A stretch of 64,000 nt of DNA from Cytobacillus gottheilii (GCF_900166665.1 NZ_LT800494.1:2687942-2751941); one strand, 5' to 3'; positions 6,889-16,300 are shown, numbered from the stretch's first letter. Program-made: numbers and translations. The notes: generated by a model from the letters alone, not told the origin.

Positions 6889-8910
6889 TTATTCTGTATC
6901 TTCAGTTCTAGTATTTTGTTGCTCTGTGGATGATTCTTCTGTCTGATCTTCTTGATCTTCAGCAGTTTCTTCATCCTGAGGAGCCGTGTAATTGTACTGT
7001 GAACGATCTACAGGTTCAAAGCCTTCAGGTTCATAAAAACGAAGCAAGTCACCATTAACGACTTTATCTGATAATGCAAGTTTGTTCTCAACCACTGCCT
7101 GCATTTCTTCTGCTTCTTTCAAGCGAGCTTCATCTTCAATCAGCTCACCTGTAATGGAATCGTAAAATTTACCTGAAATAGACGTAATCGTCGAGCTGAC
7201 AAAGTCACCATTTCGGAAAGGTGTAACGTCATCATGTTGTTCTGACAATAGATCCGTTCCGAATTGCAAGTAATCCTTTGTATCAATACCAAGCAAATGC
7301 ATTAAAGTTGGCATTAAGTCAATTTGTCCGCCATATTCATGATCTATTCCGCCTTCCATTCCTGGTACGCGAATAAATAACGGTACACGCTGCAGACCTG
7401 TTTGTTCAAATGCACCAACTTCATGGCCTAAAACTTGTTCCATAGCTTTTGTATGGTTGCTTGAGATTCCATAGTGATCACCATACATCACAATTACAGA
7501 ATTGTCATATAGACCAGATTCCTTCAGATAATTGAAAAACTCCTCTAACGCTTCATCTGCATATCTTGCTGTACGGAAATAATTATCGACTGATTTATCT
7601 CCAGTAGTGTGAGCTGCAATTGTTGCTTTATCTTCTGCTAATGGATATGGGTAATGATGCGATACCGTAATAAACTTTGTATAGAATGGCTGCGGCAATG
7701 ATTCAAGCAGGCTTTGAGACTGCTCAAAAAACGGCTTGTCCATAAGTCCATAATCTGCCATATCTTCTTCATTTAACTCATAGTAATTACTGTCAAAGAA
7801 GTGATTGTAACCAAAGGATTTGTAAATTTCATTCCGATTCCAGAACGTGCCCGAATTACCGTGGAATACAGCAGATGAATATCCTTTTTGCCCCAGGATT
7901 GCAGGAGCAGACTGATACGTATTCATTCCCTTTGTTGTAAATGCAGAGCCTTGCGGAAGTCCGTATAAAGAGTTCTCAAGGATAAATTCTGCATCAGCTG
8001 TTTTCCCCTGTGCTGTCTGATGGAAGAAATTATCAAAATAAAGTGTATTTTCATCTCTTGTCATTGAATTTAAGAAAGGTGTAACCTCTTCGCCATGCAA
8101 TTTATAATCCATCAGGAATGTTTGAATGGACTCAAGATGAATATAAATCACATTTTTTCCTTCAGCGATGCCGAAGTATTTTTGGTTTGGCTCAGCATAA
8201 TTAGAAGAAGTAAAGTTTACCACTTCAGTTGTGTCATTGCTATCAGCCATAACACGCTGTGCCGACGCTTTTGTACTCTGAACAGCATCGTAAATAGTAT
8301 AGTTGTACATACCTAAATATTTCACGATATAGTTGCGGTCAAATCCTCTAGTTAATAACTGAGGACGGTCTGTTTCCGCTAAACCAAGATTTGCACTTGA
8401 AATCGCTAATGCGAGTGAAAAGACCGCAGCAGCTTTTCGGCGGCTCATATCCTTCATTTCAATCTTTGCAAATTTAAACACAAGCAGCATGAGTAAAAAT
8501 GCAAAATCAGCAAAGAATAAAAGGTCATATGGTCGTAAAAGGGATAGCACACTGCTGCTGACATCACCGAAGTTTTGCGTTTGTGTCAACGTCGGCAGTG
8601 TAATAAAGTCATTAAAAAATCTGTAGTAGACGGTGTTAGCATAAAGTAAAAACGACATGAAAAAGTAAAGAACCATTAAGGCAATATACTTTCTGCGGCC
8701 TTTAAAAAATGACGCAACACCCAGGAACAGGATTGCTGATCCGAGTGGATTTAAGAATAACAATGTTTTTTGCAGTGTATTTTCAATTCCGAGTTCAAAT
8801 TGTGTTAATTGTACAATGTACGTTTTCATCCAAAGGAAGAACACAGCTAAAAAGAAAAAGCCAATATATTTACTGAAAATACTTTGACCTTTACTCAATA
8901 AGTTGTTCAT
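6889..8910 (-). CDS. ltaS: Lipoteichoic acid synthase (LtaS family)
   Basis: A 673-residue polytopic enzyme that polymerises glycerol phosphate from phosphatidylglycerol into lipoteichoic acid on the outer membrane face. It has five N-terminal membrane helices (within about residues 15-190) and an extracellular sulfatase-fold domain (about 235-600). The nucleophile region is seen as AQGKTADAEF and a metal ligand region as IYIHLESIQTF. Further conserved blocks are AVFHGNSGTFWNR and VIVMYGDHYG. The C-terminus ends in a long acidic Glu/Thr/Gln tail. ATG at 8910 is used with AGGTAGGTG 6 bp upstream; GTG at 8919 is an alternative. Bacillus species often carry several paralogues, so the exact member is uncertain. 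Confidence 0.93.
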   Translation of the reverse strand: MNNLLSKGQSIFSKYIGFFFLAVFFLWMKTYIVQLTQFELGIENTLQKTLLFLNPLGSAILFLGVASFFKGRRKYIALMVLYFFMSFLLYANTVYYRFFNDFITLPTLTQTQNFGDVSSSVLSLLRPYDLLFFADFAFLLMLLVFKFAKIEMKDMSRRKAAAVFSLALAISSANLGLAETDRPQLLTRGFDRNYIVKYLGMYNYTIYDAVQSTKASAQRVMADSNDTTEVVNFTSSNYAEPNQKYFGIAEGKNVIYIHLESIQTFLMDYKLHGEEVTPFLNSMTRDENTLYFDNFFHQTAQGKTADAEFILENSLYGLPQGSAFTTKGMNTYQSAPAILGQKGYSSAVFHGNSGTFWNRNEIYKSFGYNHFFDSNYYELNEEDMADYGLMDKPFFEQSQSLLESLPQPFYTKFITVSHHYPYPLAEDKATIAAHTTGDKSVDNYFRTARYADEALEEFFNYLKESGLYDNSVIVMYGDHYGISSNHTKAMEQVLGHEVGAFEQTGLQRVPLFIRVPGMEGGIDHEYGGQIDLMPTLMHLLGIDTKDYLQFGTDLLSEQHDDVTPFRNGDFVSSTITSISGKFYDSITGELIEDEARLKEAEEMQAVVENKLALSDKVVNGDLLRFYEPEGFEPVDRSQYNYTAPQDEETAEDQEDQTEESSTEQQNTRTEDTE

Positions 8911-9289
8911 TTCTTGCACCTACCTTCTAGCACACTATTATAGCATATTAGCATTCTATTTTATATATGATAAACTTCCCTAACCAATAAATGGTTATTT
9001 TAGCCTGTGTGTCAAAAATTATGATCACAGTTATATAACTATACTCCGATTTTTCATTAAGTCAAGTATCCGCAATTTGACAGAAATTTATTAATTATAT
9101 TGCAAATGAATGCTTATAGAATGAAGACCCTTTTCTATAATTGTATTGTGCCCATTTGTTTGCTTGTATGATACTGCGCAGAGTGAACTGGCGATATTTA
9201 GTATAAAACAAGCCTTCAATAATGTCCAATGATTTCCATTCGACAAAATCGGCGGCTGATCTAACCCTCTATATCTTGGTTTGTGTATT

Positions 9290-9485
9290 ATATTTAAACA
9301 AGTCCGTTCCACCTGCGCTGCGGGGTCTCACCTTTTCCTCTATTGCCCACAGGAATCGAGAGTCCTCCGCTCCATTTCACTCATGTTAATAAAATATTTT
9401 TATAATCATAAAAAAACCGAATGAAGAAAGATGACTTCCTAACCATTCGGTTCTTTGGGTGTGTTAAATACTATGTCCCAGCCTC
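9290..9485 (-). repeat. Dispersed 3'-UTR element, copy 2 (truncated)
   Basis: The gene-proximal end is intact (minus strand GAGGCTGGGACATAG, terminator hairpin 9416-9452, then the GC core) and lies 60 bp after the stop of the MFS gene. The distal inverted repeat is lost. The central GC hairpin segment is missing, as in copy 3, as if deleted between two GCTGCGG direct repeats. Confidence 0.8.
9416..9452 (-). terminator. Terminator hairpin inside repeat copy 2
   Basis: The arms AACCGAATG and CATTCGGTT are kept, while the loop has lost several bases compared with other copies. T-rich sequence follows on the minus strand. It is the likely terminator for the MFS exporter. Confidence 0.75.
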
Positions 9486-9545
9486 ATGTGTCACTGAGAA
9501 GCATCATTCTGCCCCTCTCTCTTACCGAGCAGTATACTTTTGTTC

Positions 9546-11069
9546 TTAGTTTTTAGCTAATTTCGGTGAAAATTTTTGCGGTTCTTCAGCTGGTTCTTCT
9601 GCCTGTTTAGAACGTTTAATAAAGAAGGCCAGGATTAATGCTACCGCGGCAATTCCAGTTGCTACTAAGAATGCATCATTAATTCCATCTAGGGTGGATT
9701 GCATCATAATCTGCTGCTGCAATTGAGCTGCAGCCTCCCCGGTTGGCTGTACACCGCCGCTTTGCTGTAATGCATCTGCCGCAAGATCTTTTGCATAGTG
9801 CTCACTTTGCGTTGTCATGATCGTGACAAGCAATGCTGTACCAATCGCACCTGAAACTTGGTTTAATGTGTTATTCATCGCAGTACCATGCGGGTAAAAT
9901 TTCGTTGGAAGCTGATTAAGGCCATTGGTTGATACTGGCATCATCACCATCGACATCCCAAGCATGCGCACAGAGTTTAAAATAACCAGCTGTGTATACG
10001 TGATATCCATTGTTAAATTACTAAAGAAATATGTTGTGATTACCGTAATTGTTAATCCGATAACGGCCAGAATACGTCCGCCGATTTTGTCGAATAATCT
10101 TCCTGTAATTGGTGACATAAAGGCCATCACCAATGCACCCGGCAGCATCATTAAGCCTGCATCTAATGGTGAAATGCCGCGAATCGTTTGTACATAAATA
10201 GGAATTAACAGCATACCAGAGAACATCGCCATATTCATTGTCATGGTAATAACAGAAGACAAAGCGAACATTGGGAACTTAAAGACACCAAAATTCAGCA
10301 TTGGCATAGCTTGTGATCTCTGACGCAGAATAAAGGTTACAAGTGACACAAGACCTACAGCAAGCGGTATGATCACGTGCAGGCTATCCCATCCTTTAGT
10401 CCCTGCAGAACTGAATCCATATAAAATACCGCCAAAGCCGGCACTGGATAACACAACAGAGATCAGATCCAGACGAATACTTACTTTTTCTTTCTTATCT
10501 TTTAGTAAGAAGAAACCGATCAACAAAACAATGATGGCTATTGGAGTGACAAAGTGGAAAAGCATTCTCCAGTCATAATTCTCAACAATCCAGCCGGATA
10601 ATGTTGGCCCGATCGCTGGGGCTGCCATAAGGATTAAACCAAAAATCCCCATCGCTGCTCCCCTTTTTTCAATTGGAAAGCTAACAAGCATAACATTCAT
10701 CAATAATGGCATCATAATAGCCGAACCAGATGCCTGCAGCATTCTTCCTGAAAGCAGAATTGGAAATTCATGTGCAATTCCGCAAATAAGTGTTCCAATT
10801 GTAAACAAAGTCATTGCCACAAGGAATAAGCGACGCACTGAATATTTTTGAATTAAGAACGCAGTCATGGGAATCAAGACTCCGTTAACAAGCATAAAGC
10901 CTGTCGTTAGCCACTGCACTGTGGTTGGTTCAATTTTTAGATCATCCATTATAGACGGCAAGGCGATATTAAGCAGTGTATTATTTAAAAAAGCAATAAA
11001 TGCACCAATCATTAAAACTGCAATAATGCCGTACGGAGGCCGTGTAGTCGAATTTTGTTTTTCTTCCAT
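9546..11069 (-). CDS. MFS multidrug efflux transporter, DHA2 (14-helix) type
   Basis: A proton-driven exporter of 507 residues with about 14 predicted membrane helices. It has the DHA2 signature region LNNTLLNIALPSIMDDL in helix 1 and WLTTGFMLVNGVLIP in helix 2. The family motif C is seen as APAIGPTLSGWIVE. Relatives include LmrB, EmrB and MdtP pumps that export antibiotics and lipophilic drugs; the substrate here is not known. ATG at 11069 follows AAGAGGTG by 6 bp; GTG at 11078 overlaps the site. Overlapping palindromes upstream (11086-11112) suggest control by a dimeric repressor, but no TetR or MarR gene is adjacent. Confidence 0.9.
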   Translation of the reverse strand: MEEKQNSTTRPPYGIIAVLMIGAFIAFLNNTLLNIALPSIMDDLKIEPTTVQWLTTGFMLVNGVLIPMTAFLIQKYSVRRLFLVAMTLFTIGTLICGIAHEFPILLSGRMLQASGSAIMMPLLMNVMLVSFPIEKRGAAMGIFGLILMAAPAIGPTLSGWIVENYDWRMLFHFVTPIAIIVLLIGFFLLKDKKEKVSIRLDLISVVLSSAGFGGILYGFSSAGTKGWDSLHVIIPLAVGLVSLVTFILRQRSQAMPMLNFGVFKFPMFALSSVITMTMNMAMFSGMLLIPIYVQTIRGISPLDAGLMMLPGALVMAFMSPITGRLFDKIGGRILAVIGLTITVITTYFFSNLTMDITYTQLVILNSVRMLGMSMVMMPVSTNGLNQLPTKFYPHGTAMNNTLNQVSGAIGTALLVTIMTTQSEHYAKDLAADALQQSGGVQPTGEAAAQLQQQIMMQSTLDGINDAFLVATGIAAVALILAFFIKRSKQAEEPAEEPQKFSPKLAKN

Positions 11070-11085
11070 TGTTTTCACCTCTTAT

Positions 11086-11112
11086 TGTACTGTTGGTACA
11101 TTAATTTGTACC
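11086..11112. promoter_or_regulatory. Overlapping palindromic operator candidate of the MFS gene
   Basis: Two perfect inverted repeats share a half-site: TGTAC-N5-GTACA (11086-11100) and GGTACA-N6-TGTACC (11095-11112). They lie 17-43 bp upstream of the MFS start codon, where a repressor of the TetR type would block transcription. Confidence 0.6.
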
Positions 11113-11348
11113 TTTGTTCTATGTCATAGGCAATATCATATAACACCCCATCACTTTATGCAATCAAAACTTCTTCGATTTCCTAAATTTATTTTTTCTG
11201 AACTTTATAGGAATTATCCTTCCCCTTTTCCTTTTAAATTGATCTTAAAAAAGTAAAAAAAAGGCTGTTTTTGCAAGATATGACTAAATGCTCCTTTAAA
11301 AAGTGATGATTTAAACAGCAATGATTTAGAAAAGAACGAAAAAGAAAA

Positions 11349-11606
11349 AGGCTGGGACAAAACGAAATTAATCTTTCTAAAACACAAATATAAAACATCT
11401 TAGTTTGGGTATTTAAACAAGTCCGTTCCACCTGCGCTGCGGGGTCTTACCTTTTCCTCTATTTCCCTCCGGAGTCGAGAGTCCTCCGCTCCATTACTCT
11501 CATATTAATAAAATATATTTTCTAATCATAAAAAAACCGAATGATTAGAAAAATAACTTCCTAACCATTCGGTTCTCTTAGTGTGTTAAATACTTATGTC
11601 CCAGCT
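11349..11606 (-). repeat. Dispersed 3'-UTR element, copy 3
   Basis: About 258 bp with both ends present (left AGGCTGGGACAAAACG, right slightly decayed). It lies 30 bp after the nos stop codon with its terminator hairpin (11535-11574) toward nos. It lacks the central GC hairpin segment seen in copies 1 and 4, the same deletion as copy 2. Confidence 0.82.
11535..11574 (-). terminator. Terminator hairpin inside repeat copy 3
   Basis: The arms AACCGAATGATTAG and the partner CTAACCATTCGGTT (G-T pairs allowed) are followed by TTTTTTTATG on the minus strand. It is the likely terminator of nos. Confidence 0.8.
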
Positions 11607-11635
11607 TTTTTTTCGACTGTCTATTTCAATGCTAA

Positions 11636-12721
11636 TCATTCTGTATACGGTGCACTCTGATAGAAATAATTCGGTTTTTTGATTTTATTTTCATAGGAGG
11701 AATGAAAAATATGTGTAGCTGCTGGTGAAATTGGCGGAATGAGCCATGTCCAGTCTCCCGTTACCTCTCTGTTCTGATCTGCTTCTATTTGTTCAAATCG
11801 TTTGAACTGCTTTGCAGCCGTATGATGGTCTACTATGCTGACACCATTTTTCTTGTATGAATAAAGGACAGCCGCATTTAATTCAACAAGGGCGCGATCC
11901 TTCCATAACGTTGCGTTTAATGCTGTATCCAATCCAAGTAAAGCAGCTACCTTAGGCAAAAGATTGTACCGTTCCTCATCAGCAAAGTTTCTCGCTCCAA
12001 TTTCTGTGCCCATATACCATCCATTAAATGGAGCTGCACTATACTCAATTCCGCCAATCTCCAATTTCATTTCAGAAATGACGGGAACGGCATACCATTT
12101 TAAGCCTAAATCCCGGAAATCCGGATAATCTGGGTGTTCGATCTCTACTTCTTTAATGATTTCAAGCGGCAGTTCCTTCCACTGAGGAGGCTGATCATTG
12201 ATTTGCACCACAACTGGCAAAAGATCGAACATCCCGTATTGAGGCTTCCAGCCAAGGTCCATGCATTCCTTTGTAAACGCAGCTGAATGAGGATCCCCAA
12301 TGACTCCTTCCTCTGTTTCATAGCCAGCATAACGGATCAGCTGGTGATTCCAGATTCGAAAGGTCTGATTGTCCTTTTTCTGAGGGAAAATCGTGATTGC
12401 CGGTCGAATTCTCCCCTCATTCGTTGCAAATTGAATATGATCGTTCAAGGCTGCAAACATTTCCTCTTCGTTCTTTGTTTGTCTTTTGTCCAAAACGGTT
12501 AACTGCTCCCAGAACAATCTCCCAATACAGCGGTTACTGTTACGCCATGCCAGCTTTGCTCCATAAGCCAGCTCTTCAAAGGTATGTTCATATGTTCCAG
12601 TTGCTTCAATAATCCTATCAATTTCCCGAATCCGCGCCTCAATCTCTTCAATGCTTTTGCCGAGCTCTTGATAACAGAGCTGTATAAATTCTTTTGCTTC
12701 TGTGCTTATATCTAGTTTCAA
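11636..12721 (-). CDS. nos: Bacterial nitric oxide synthase oxygenase
   Basis: A 361-residue enzyme that oxidises L-arginine to nitric oxide and citrulline using a heme-thiolate centre and a reduced pterin or folate. It consists of the oxygenase domain only, as in Bacillus, and borrows electrons from separate flavodoxins and reductases. The heme-ligand region is [10 protein letters not shown] with Cys65. Later conserved blocks are [15 protein letters not shown] and [12 protein letters not shown] made by Bacillus NOS is reported to protect against oxidative stress and antibiotics. The start is TTG, with AGGAGG 7 bp upstream. Length matches B. subtilis Nos. It appears to be a single-gene unit ending in repeat copy 3. 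Confidence 0.96.
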   Translation of the reverse strand: MKLDISTEAKEFIQLCYQELGKSIEEIEARIREIDRIIEATGTYEHTFEELAYGAKLAWRNSNRCIGRLFWEQLTVLDKRQTKNEEEMFAALNDHIQFATNEGRIRPAITIFPQKKDNQTFRIWNHQLIRYAGYETEEGVIGDPHSAAFTKECMDLGWKPQYGMFDLLPVVVQINDQPPQWKELPLEIIKEVEIEHPDYPDFRDLGLKWYAVPVISEMKLEIGGIEYSAAPFNGWYMGTEIGARNFADEERYNLLPKVAALLGLDTALNATLWKDRALVELNAAVLYSYKKNGVSIVDHHTAAKQFKRFEQIEADQNREVTGDWTWLIPPISPAATHIFHSSYENKIKKPNYFYQSAPYTE

Positions 12722-12866
12722 GAGTGAACCTCCTATTTTCTATTTGGCATTCAATTGCTTTCATTTCGGATTCTTTCTTTATAAAATAAAACTTGCCGAG
12801 TGGCAGGCTTGAAAGGCGCACATAGCTCTATGTGCTGCCATTTATAAATTCTGATTGTATAAAAAA

Positions 12867-12885
12867 AACTGCCTATTCAGCAGTT
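12867..12885 (-). terminator. Terminator of the selenocysteine tRNA
   Basis: AACTGC-N7-GCAGTT followed by eight T on the minus strand, starting about 30 bp after the tRNA 3' end. It shows the tRNA is a separate transcription unit from nos. Confidence 0.85.
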
Positions 12886-12916
12886 AAGCAAATGATATAA
12901 GTATTAGTAGCATTGG

Positions 12917-13013
12917 TGGCGGGACCGTCTGGGAATCGAACCCAGCTGACCGCTCACGGCGGTCACAAATAGTTTTGAAGACTACGGAGGACACCAGTAC
13001 CCCATTCGGCCCC
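12917..13013 (-). tRNA. selC: tRNA-Sec (anticodon UCA)
   Basis: A 97-nt tRNA with encoded CCA. The acceptor arm pairs GGGGCCG with CGGTCCC (one G-U). A five-pair T arm (CTGGG with CCCAG) encloses TTCGATT. The anticodon loop CTTCAAA has UCA at its centre. The extra arm is long, with a perfect stem (GACCGC with GCGGTC). The large size, long variable arm, extended D stem and UCA anticodon together identify selenocysteine tRNA, which inserts Sec at UGA with SelB and a SECIS element. It implies that the genome encodes SelA, SelB, SelD and at least one selenoprotein, none of which lie in this window. Confidence 0.93.
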
Positions 13014-13250
13014 ATTTCTAAAGCTGACAATATGTATGATTTTTGAATAATCATTTATTGTTACACTGTAATATGGTACTATTTTTTACGTAATCTTTCA
13101 ATAGCTAACTCCTTGCTGATTCTATATAAATGTTACATTATGATGAACGCTCAAATGGCAGAATACTTTGAACGCGTCTGAATGGATTCTTGTCTGATAG
13201 AGAAACAAGGTTTATAATAGGATCAGAATATTTGGGTGTAGGTGAATATA

Positions 13251-13676
13251 ATGCTTGACGGCTGGTTTTTATGGTTTATTTTATTTTGGATTGTAGTGTT
13301 GCTCGGTTCCTTTGCCATTGGCGGTTTTTTTATGTTCCGCAAATTTTTAAAGCGTTTGCCGAAGGAAGATGGCAAGTCTGATATGGATTGGGAAGAGCAT
13401 TTTGTAAAAGAAACAAAGCATTTATGGAAGCAAGAGGAAAAAGAACTGCTCGAGGATCTAGTCAGCCCTGTTCCAGAATTATTCAGGGATGTAGCACGGC
13501 AGAAAATTGCGGGAAAGATTGGCGAGCTTGCTGTGAGAGAGAAAGCAAAAGCTGTTAATCAGGATTTAGTGATTCGAGGCTATATTTTAGCCACACCAAA
13601 AAGAGATCACAAATTTCTCCGCAAGAAGCTTGATGAAAGTCGAATCAGTACCGTTCCTTATGAACATTTGTTTTAG
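13251..13676 (+). CDS. yneK: DUF2621 family protein (YneK-like)
   Basis: A 141-residue protein with one N-terminal membrane helix (about residues 5-28) and a charged cytoplasmic tail. It matches DUF2621, whose B. subtilis member YneK sits beside ccdC, as here. The conserved tail includes PELFRDVARQKIAGKIGELA. The function is unknown. ATG at 13251 is preferred with AGGTG 6 bp upstream; GTG at 13242 is in frame. A TATAAT box at about 13213 is a likely sigma-A -10 element. It is convergent with ccdC and shares a terminator. Confidence 0.82.
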   Translation: MLDGWFLWFILFWIVVLLGSFAIGGFFMFRKFLKRLPKEDGKSDMDWEEHFVKETKHLWKQEEKELLEDLVSPVPELFRDVARQKIAGKIGELAVREKAKAVNQDLVIRGYILATPKRDHKFLRKKLDESRISTVPYEHLF

Positions 13677-13770
13677 CAGATTGAAAGAAAAGTACGGAAT
13701 AAGTTCCGCGTACGAGGTGAGCACCGTATTGCTTTACGAAAAGTTTGCTCTGCTATATTTTCATAAAAAA

Positions 13771-13794
13771 ATGCTCCAGCAGATGCTGGGGCAT
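13771..13794. terminator. Bidirectional terminator between yneK and ccdC
   Basis: The arms ATGCTCCAGCA and TGCTGGGGCAT (one G-T) have seven A before and five T after, so it can serve both convergent genes. Confidence 0.92.
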
Positions 13795-13819
13795 TTTTTA
13801 GATCTTGAACGTTTACTCA

Positions 13820-14302
13820 TCAGATTGCATTTTTACTTAATAGGATGGTGTTCTGGAGCTTTTTAAAATTAATATACATAGCAATTCGCCACGGCACGAT
13901 CATTGCAAAAGCTAGAATCCAGAACATGCCTCCAAGCTGACCGACATCAATCGTCGTACTGAGAATAGACTTGGCCACGATTCGGATAACTAGCAGTCCG
14001 ATCAGGATAAAGATAAATGCTTTAGAGCGAATTAAATATATATCATTTTCCTTAATTTCAAATTTAGATGTTTTAATCAGCAATATAGAGAACAGCATGC
14101 CTACGAGGATGGCCTCCAGCATTTCAATGGGCGTTACTCGAAAGTCAGGAAAAATAAACATAAGAGCCCCTGTGCTCATAAACATCGGCGGTAAAATAAT
14201 TTTTTTAGCGGTTGCTGGTTTTTCAGCAGACTTCATTCGGATAAACATAGCAAAAATGGCCATGAGCACTGCACCTATTGAAGAAGCAACTACCATGTTC
14301 AT
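13820..14302 (-). CDS. ccdC: CcdC family membrane protein (YneJ)
   Basis: A 160-residue integral membrane protein with four or five predicted helices, matching CcdC. In B. subtilis ccdC lies near ccdA, the cytochrome c biogenesis thiol-disulfide protein, and the same neighbourhood (yneK, yneI, ccdA) is kept here. Its own role is not proven and it seems dispensable for cytochrome c synthesis in B. subtilis. ATG at 14302 follows AAAGGATG by 7 bp; the upstream in-frame codons to 14350 lack a ribosome site. Confidence 0.85.
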   Translation of the reverse strand: MNMVVASSIGAVLMAIFAMFIRMKSAEKPATAKKIILPPMFMSTGALMFIFPDFRVTPIEMLEAILVGMLFSILLIKTSKFEIKENDIYLIRSKAFIFILIGLLVIRIVAKSILSTTIDVGQLGGMFWILAFAMIVPWRIAMYINFKKLQNTILLSKNAI

Positions 14303-14524
14303 ACAAAGACATCCTTTTTTTATGATTTTGACTTCCCTATTATATCGCAACTCATGGAGGGAGTCACCTTTTATGAGGATATTGTTTGGTTTTCATAGTT
14401 AATCGGTCTCTATTATAGCGGGGATGTGGATATATAGATGGAGGAATTGCGGTTCATGTGGCATGGATGGCAATTGCAGAGATATTCCTTTTGGTTTTTT
14501 TAAAATACCAGAATTCCAAATCTC

Positions 14525-14870
14525 ATAAATAGGCGGAAGAATTCCGTTTAAATCGTAAAATCACTTCAAATGTGCTTAAATAGACGGAGAAATTCCGACT
14601 ATCTATACGAAAAACATGAATTTGGAAGGGTTTTTTCAATATAAGCGTAAAATCTCCGCTTATTTTGCCCGAAAAAAGCTAAATACTGAAAATAAGCGTA
14701 ATATCTCCGCTTATTTGAATCGCAAAGAACTCATTTATGAAAATAAGTGCAAAATCTCCGCTTATTTGAATGCAAAGAACTCATTTACGAAAATAAGTGT
14801 AAAACATCAGCTTATTTCCTCCACCCGAAATGCGGCTGTTTTCTAAAATAAGTAGAATTTCTCCTCAAAT
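14525..14870. repeat. Array of AT-rich palindromes with 50-51 bp spacing
   Basis: Variants of AAATAAGCGTAATATCTCCGCTTATTT (a roughly 25-bp palindrome, given here only by its ends AAATAAGCG and CGCTTATTT) start near 14641, 14692, 14743, 14793 and 14848. Two diverged units with AATAGACGGAGAAATTCCG lie before them (about 14525-14605). The intervening 24-26 bp are also partly repeated (CGCAAAGAACTCATTTA in two), so these are not CRISPR spacers. It lies between yneI and ccdC, and the rest of the 730 bp gap shows no gene. The same palindrome family recurs at 49740-49935. Confidence 0.75.
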
Positions 14871-15032
14871 CGCAGCAAAACCAGTCCAAAAAAAATGCTT
14901 GGAAACATAAGGTTCCAAGCATTGTCGCTTATTAAATTCAGTGTGAATTACCGTTTGAAGAGCAAGGTTAGTTGAACACAATTCATTCATAACCAAACTC
15001 CTTCTTCACCAAATGCAATTTTTCAGCTCAAC

Positions 15033-15392
15033 TTAGTTCAAAACTCTTTCTACCGCATCTAAAACGCGTGACTCGTCAAATGGCTTAACGATAAAATCCT
15101 TTGCGCCTGATTCAATTGCTTCGACGATCATTTTCTGCTGCCCCATTGCTGAGCACATTATGATTTTAGCAGAAGGGAATTCCTTCCTAATCTCTCTCAT
15201 TGCTTCAAGACCGCTCATTTCAGGCATGGTAATGTCCAAAGTTACAAGATCCGGCTGCAGTTCACGGTAAAGTTGAATTGCTTCTAATCCCGTTTCCGCT
15301 TCGCCTACAATCTCATACTGCGCCTTTTTTAATATGTTTGAAAGCGTTAGTCTCATAAATTTCGCATCATCCACGATTAAAATTTTTGCCAT
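15033..15392 (-). CDS. yneI: CheY-like single-domain response regulator (YneI)
   Basis: A 119-residue receiver domain with the phospho-acceptor Asp53, the acidic pair Asp8-Asp9 for Mg binding, and Lys103 in VKPFD. There is no output domain. It is the orthologue by position and length of B. subtilis YneI, encoded between ccdA and ccdC. Its kinase and target are not known. GGGGGAAA lies just before the ATG. It is separated from ccdA by 200 bp, so it may have its own promoter. Confidence 0.9.
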   Translation of the reverse strand: MAKILIVDDAKFMRLTLSNILKKAQYEIVGEAETGLEAIQLYRELQPDLVTLDITMPEMSGLEAMREIRKEFPSAKIIMCSAMGQQKMIVEAIESGAKDFIVKPFDESRVLDAVERVLN

Positions 15393-15592
15393 TGATGTTT
15401 CCCCCTCGATACGGCGACGGTAAATTCGGTTTTTATATGTAAAATACAGCTGTCTACTTAAGAATTACATAATCCAATATACCTAATTTATTTCATAATT
15501 TCAATTCAAAGCGACCGACAAATTTTGCGAAAAACTTAAGAGCAATAGAAATTGCTTGTATTGTCAGGCATTCTTCCTTGCTTTTAAGAAAA

Positions 15593-16300
15593 TTAAAATC
15601 CTTTAAATCCGCCCGTTAAAGCGGTGAAATAGGAAATAATCATGGTCATCCAATCAAAAAATAAGATGACTCCCATTACAATCATGATATATCCGCCGAT
15701 TTTCATAAATTTCACATTATGTTTTTTAATCCATTGCAGCTTGCCAATAAAAAATGATAGAGCAAAAAATGGAACGGCAAAGCCTAAAGTATAAGCAATC
15801 ATATAGAAAATACCTGAACTTGGGTTAGCAGCCGCCAATGCAATGACAGAAACAAGAATCGGCCCCATGCAAGGTGTCCATCCTGCTGCAAAAGCAAGAC
15901 CAATTAAGACAGAGCCGAAATATCCCGCAGGTCTGTTCTTAAATTCAAAGCGTCTTTCCTTCATTAAAAATTCTGGAGTGATAAGTCCCACAATCATTAA
16001 ACCAAAGATCACAATGAATATCGCGCCAATTTGCCTTATAAGATTATTGTACTCTCTGAAAAATTCCCCGATAAAGGAAGAACTAAAACCAAGTGCGATA
16101 AAAATAATAGAAAAGCCAACTAAAAATGCTGCTGTATGCAATAAGCTTCTCTTCTGCAGCATCGCATTGTCATTCTTTAATTCCCCAACAGACATACCGG
16201 TTATGTAGGATAAAAAAGCAGGATATAAAGGTAAGCAGCACGGAGAAATAAAACTTAAAAACCCAGCACCGAGGGCAAGAAATAAATTAATATCTGTCAT
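15593..16300 (-). CDS. ccdA: Cytochrome c biogenesis protein CcdA
   Basis: A 235-residue inner membrane thiol-disulfide protein that moves reducing equivalents from thioredoxin to extracytoplasmic partners such as ResA and StoA, for cytochrome c and spore cortex synthesis. It has six predicted helices and the paired-Cys motifs [18 protein letters not shown] near the N-terminus and [11 protein letters not shown] at about residue 130. The length is typical. It is upstream of yneI on the minus strand, matching B. subtilis order. Confidence 0.95.
   Translation of the reverse strand: MTDINLFLALGAGFLSFISPCCLPLYPAFLSYITGMSVGELKNDNAMLQKRSLLHTAAFLVGFSIIFIALGFSSSFIGEFFREYNNLIRQIGAIFIVIFGLMIVGLITPEFLMKERRFEFKNRPAGYFGSVLIGLAFAAGWTPCMGPILVSVIALAAANPSSGIFYMIAYTLGFAVPFFALSFFIGKLQWIKKHNVKFMKIGGYIMIVMGVILFFDWMTMIISYFTALTGGFKGF

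Noticed and set aside
14616-14846. 76-codon plus-strand open frame with repeating KRKISAYL-like segments
   Set aside because: It is a translation of the 51 bp palindrome array; 51 is a multiple of three, so frames stay open by chance. No ribosome site and no protein-like composition.
14641-14870. Possible CRISPR array
   Set aside because: Regular spacing and palindromic repeats were tempting, but the intervening segments resemble each other and the repeats vary; no cas genes are present.
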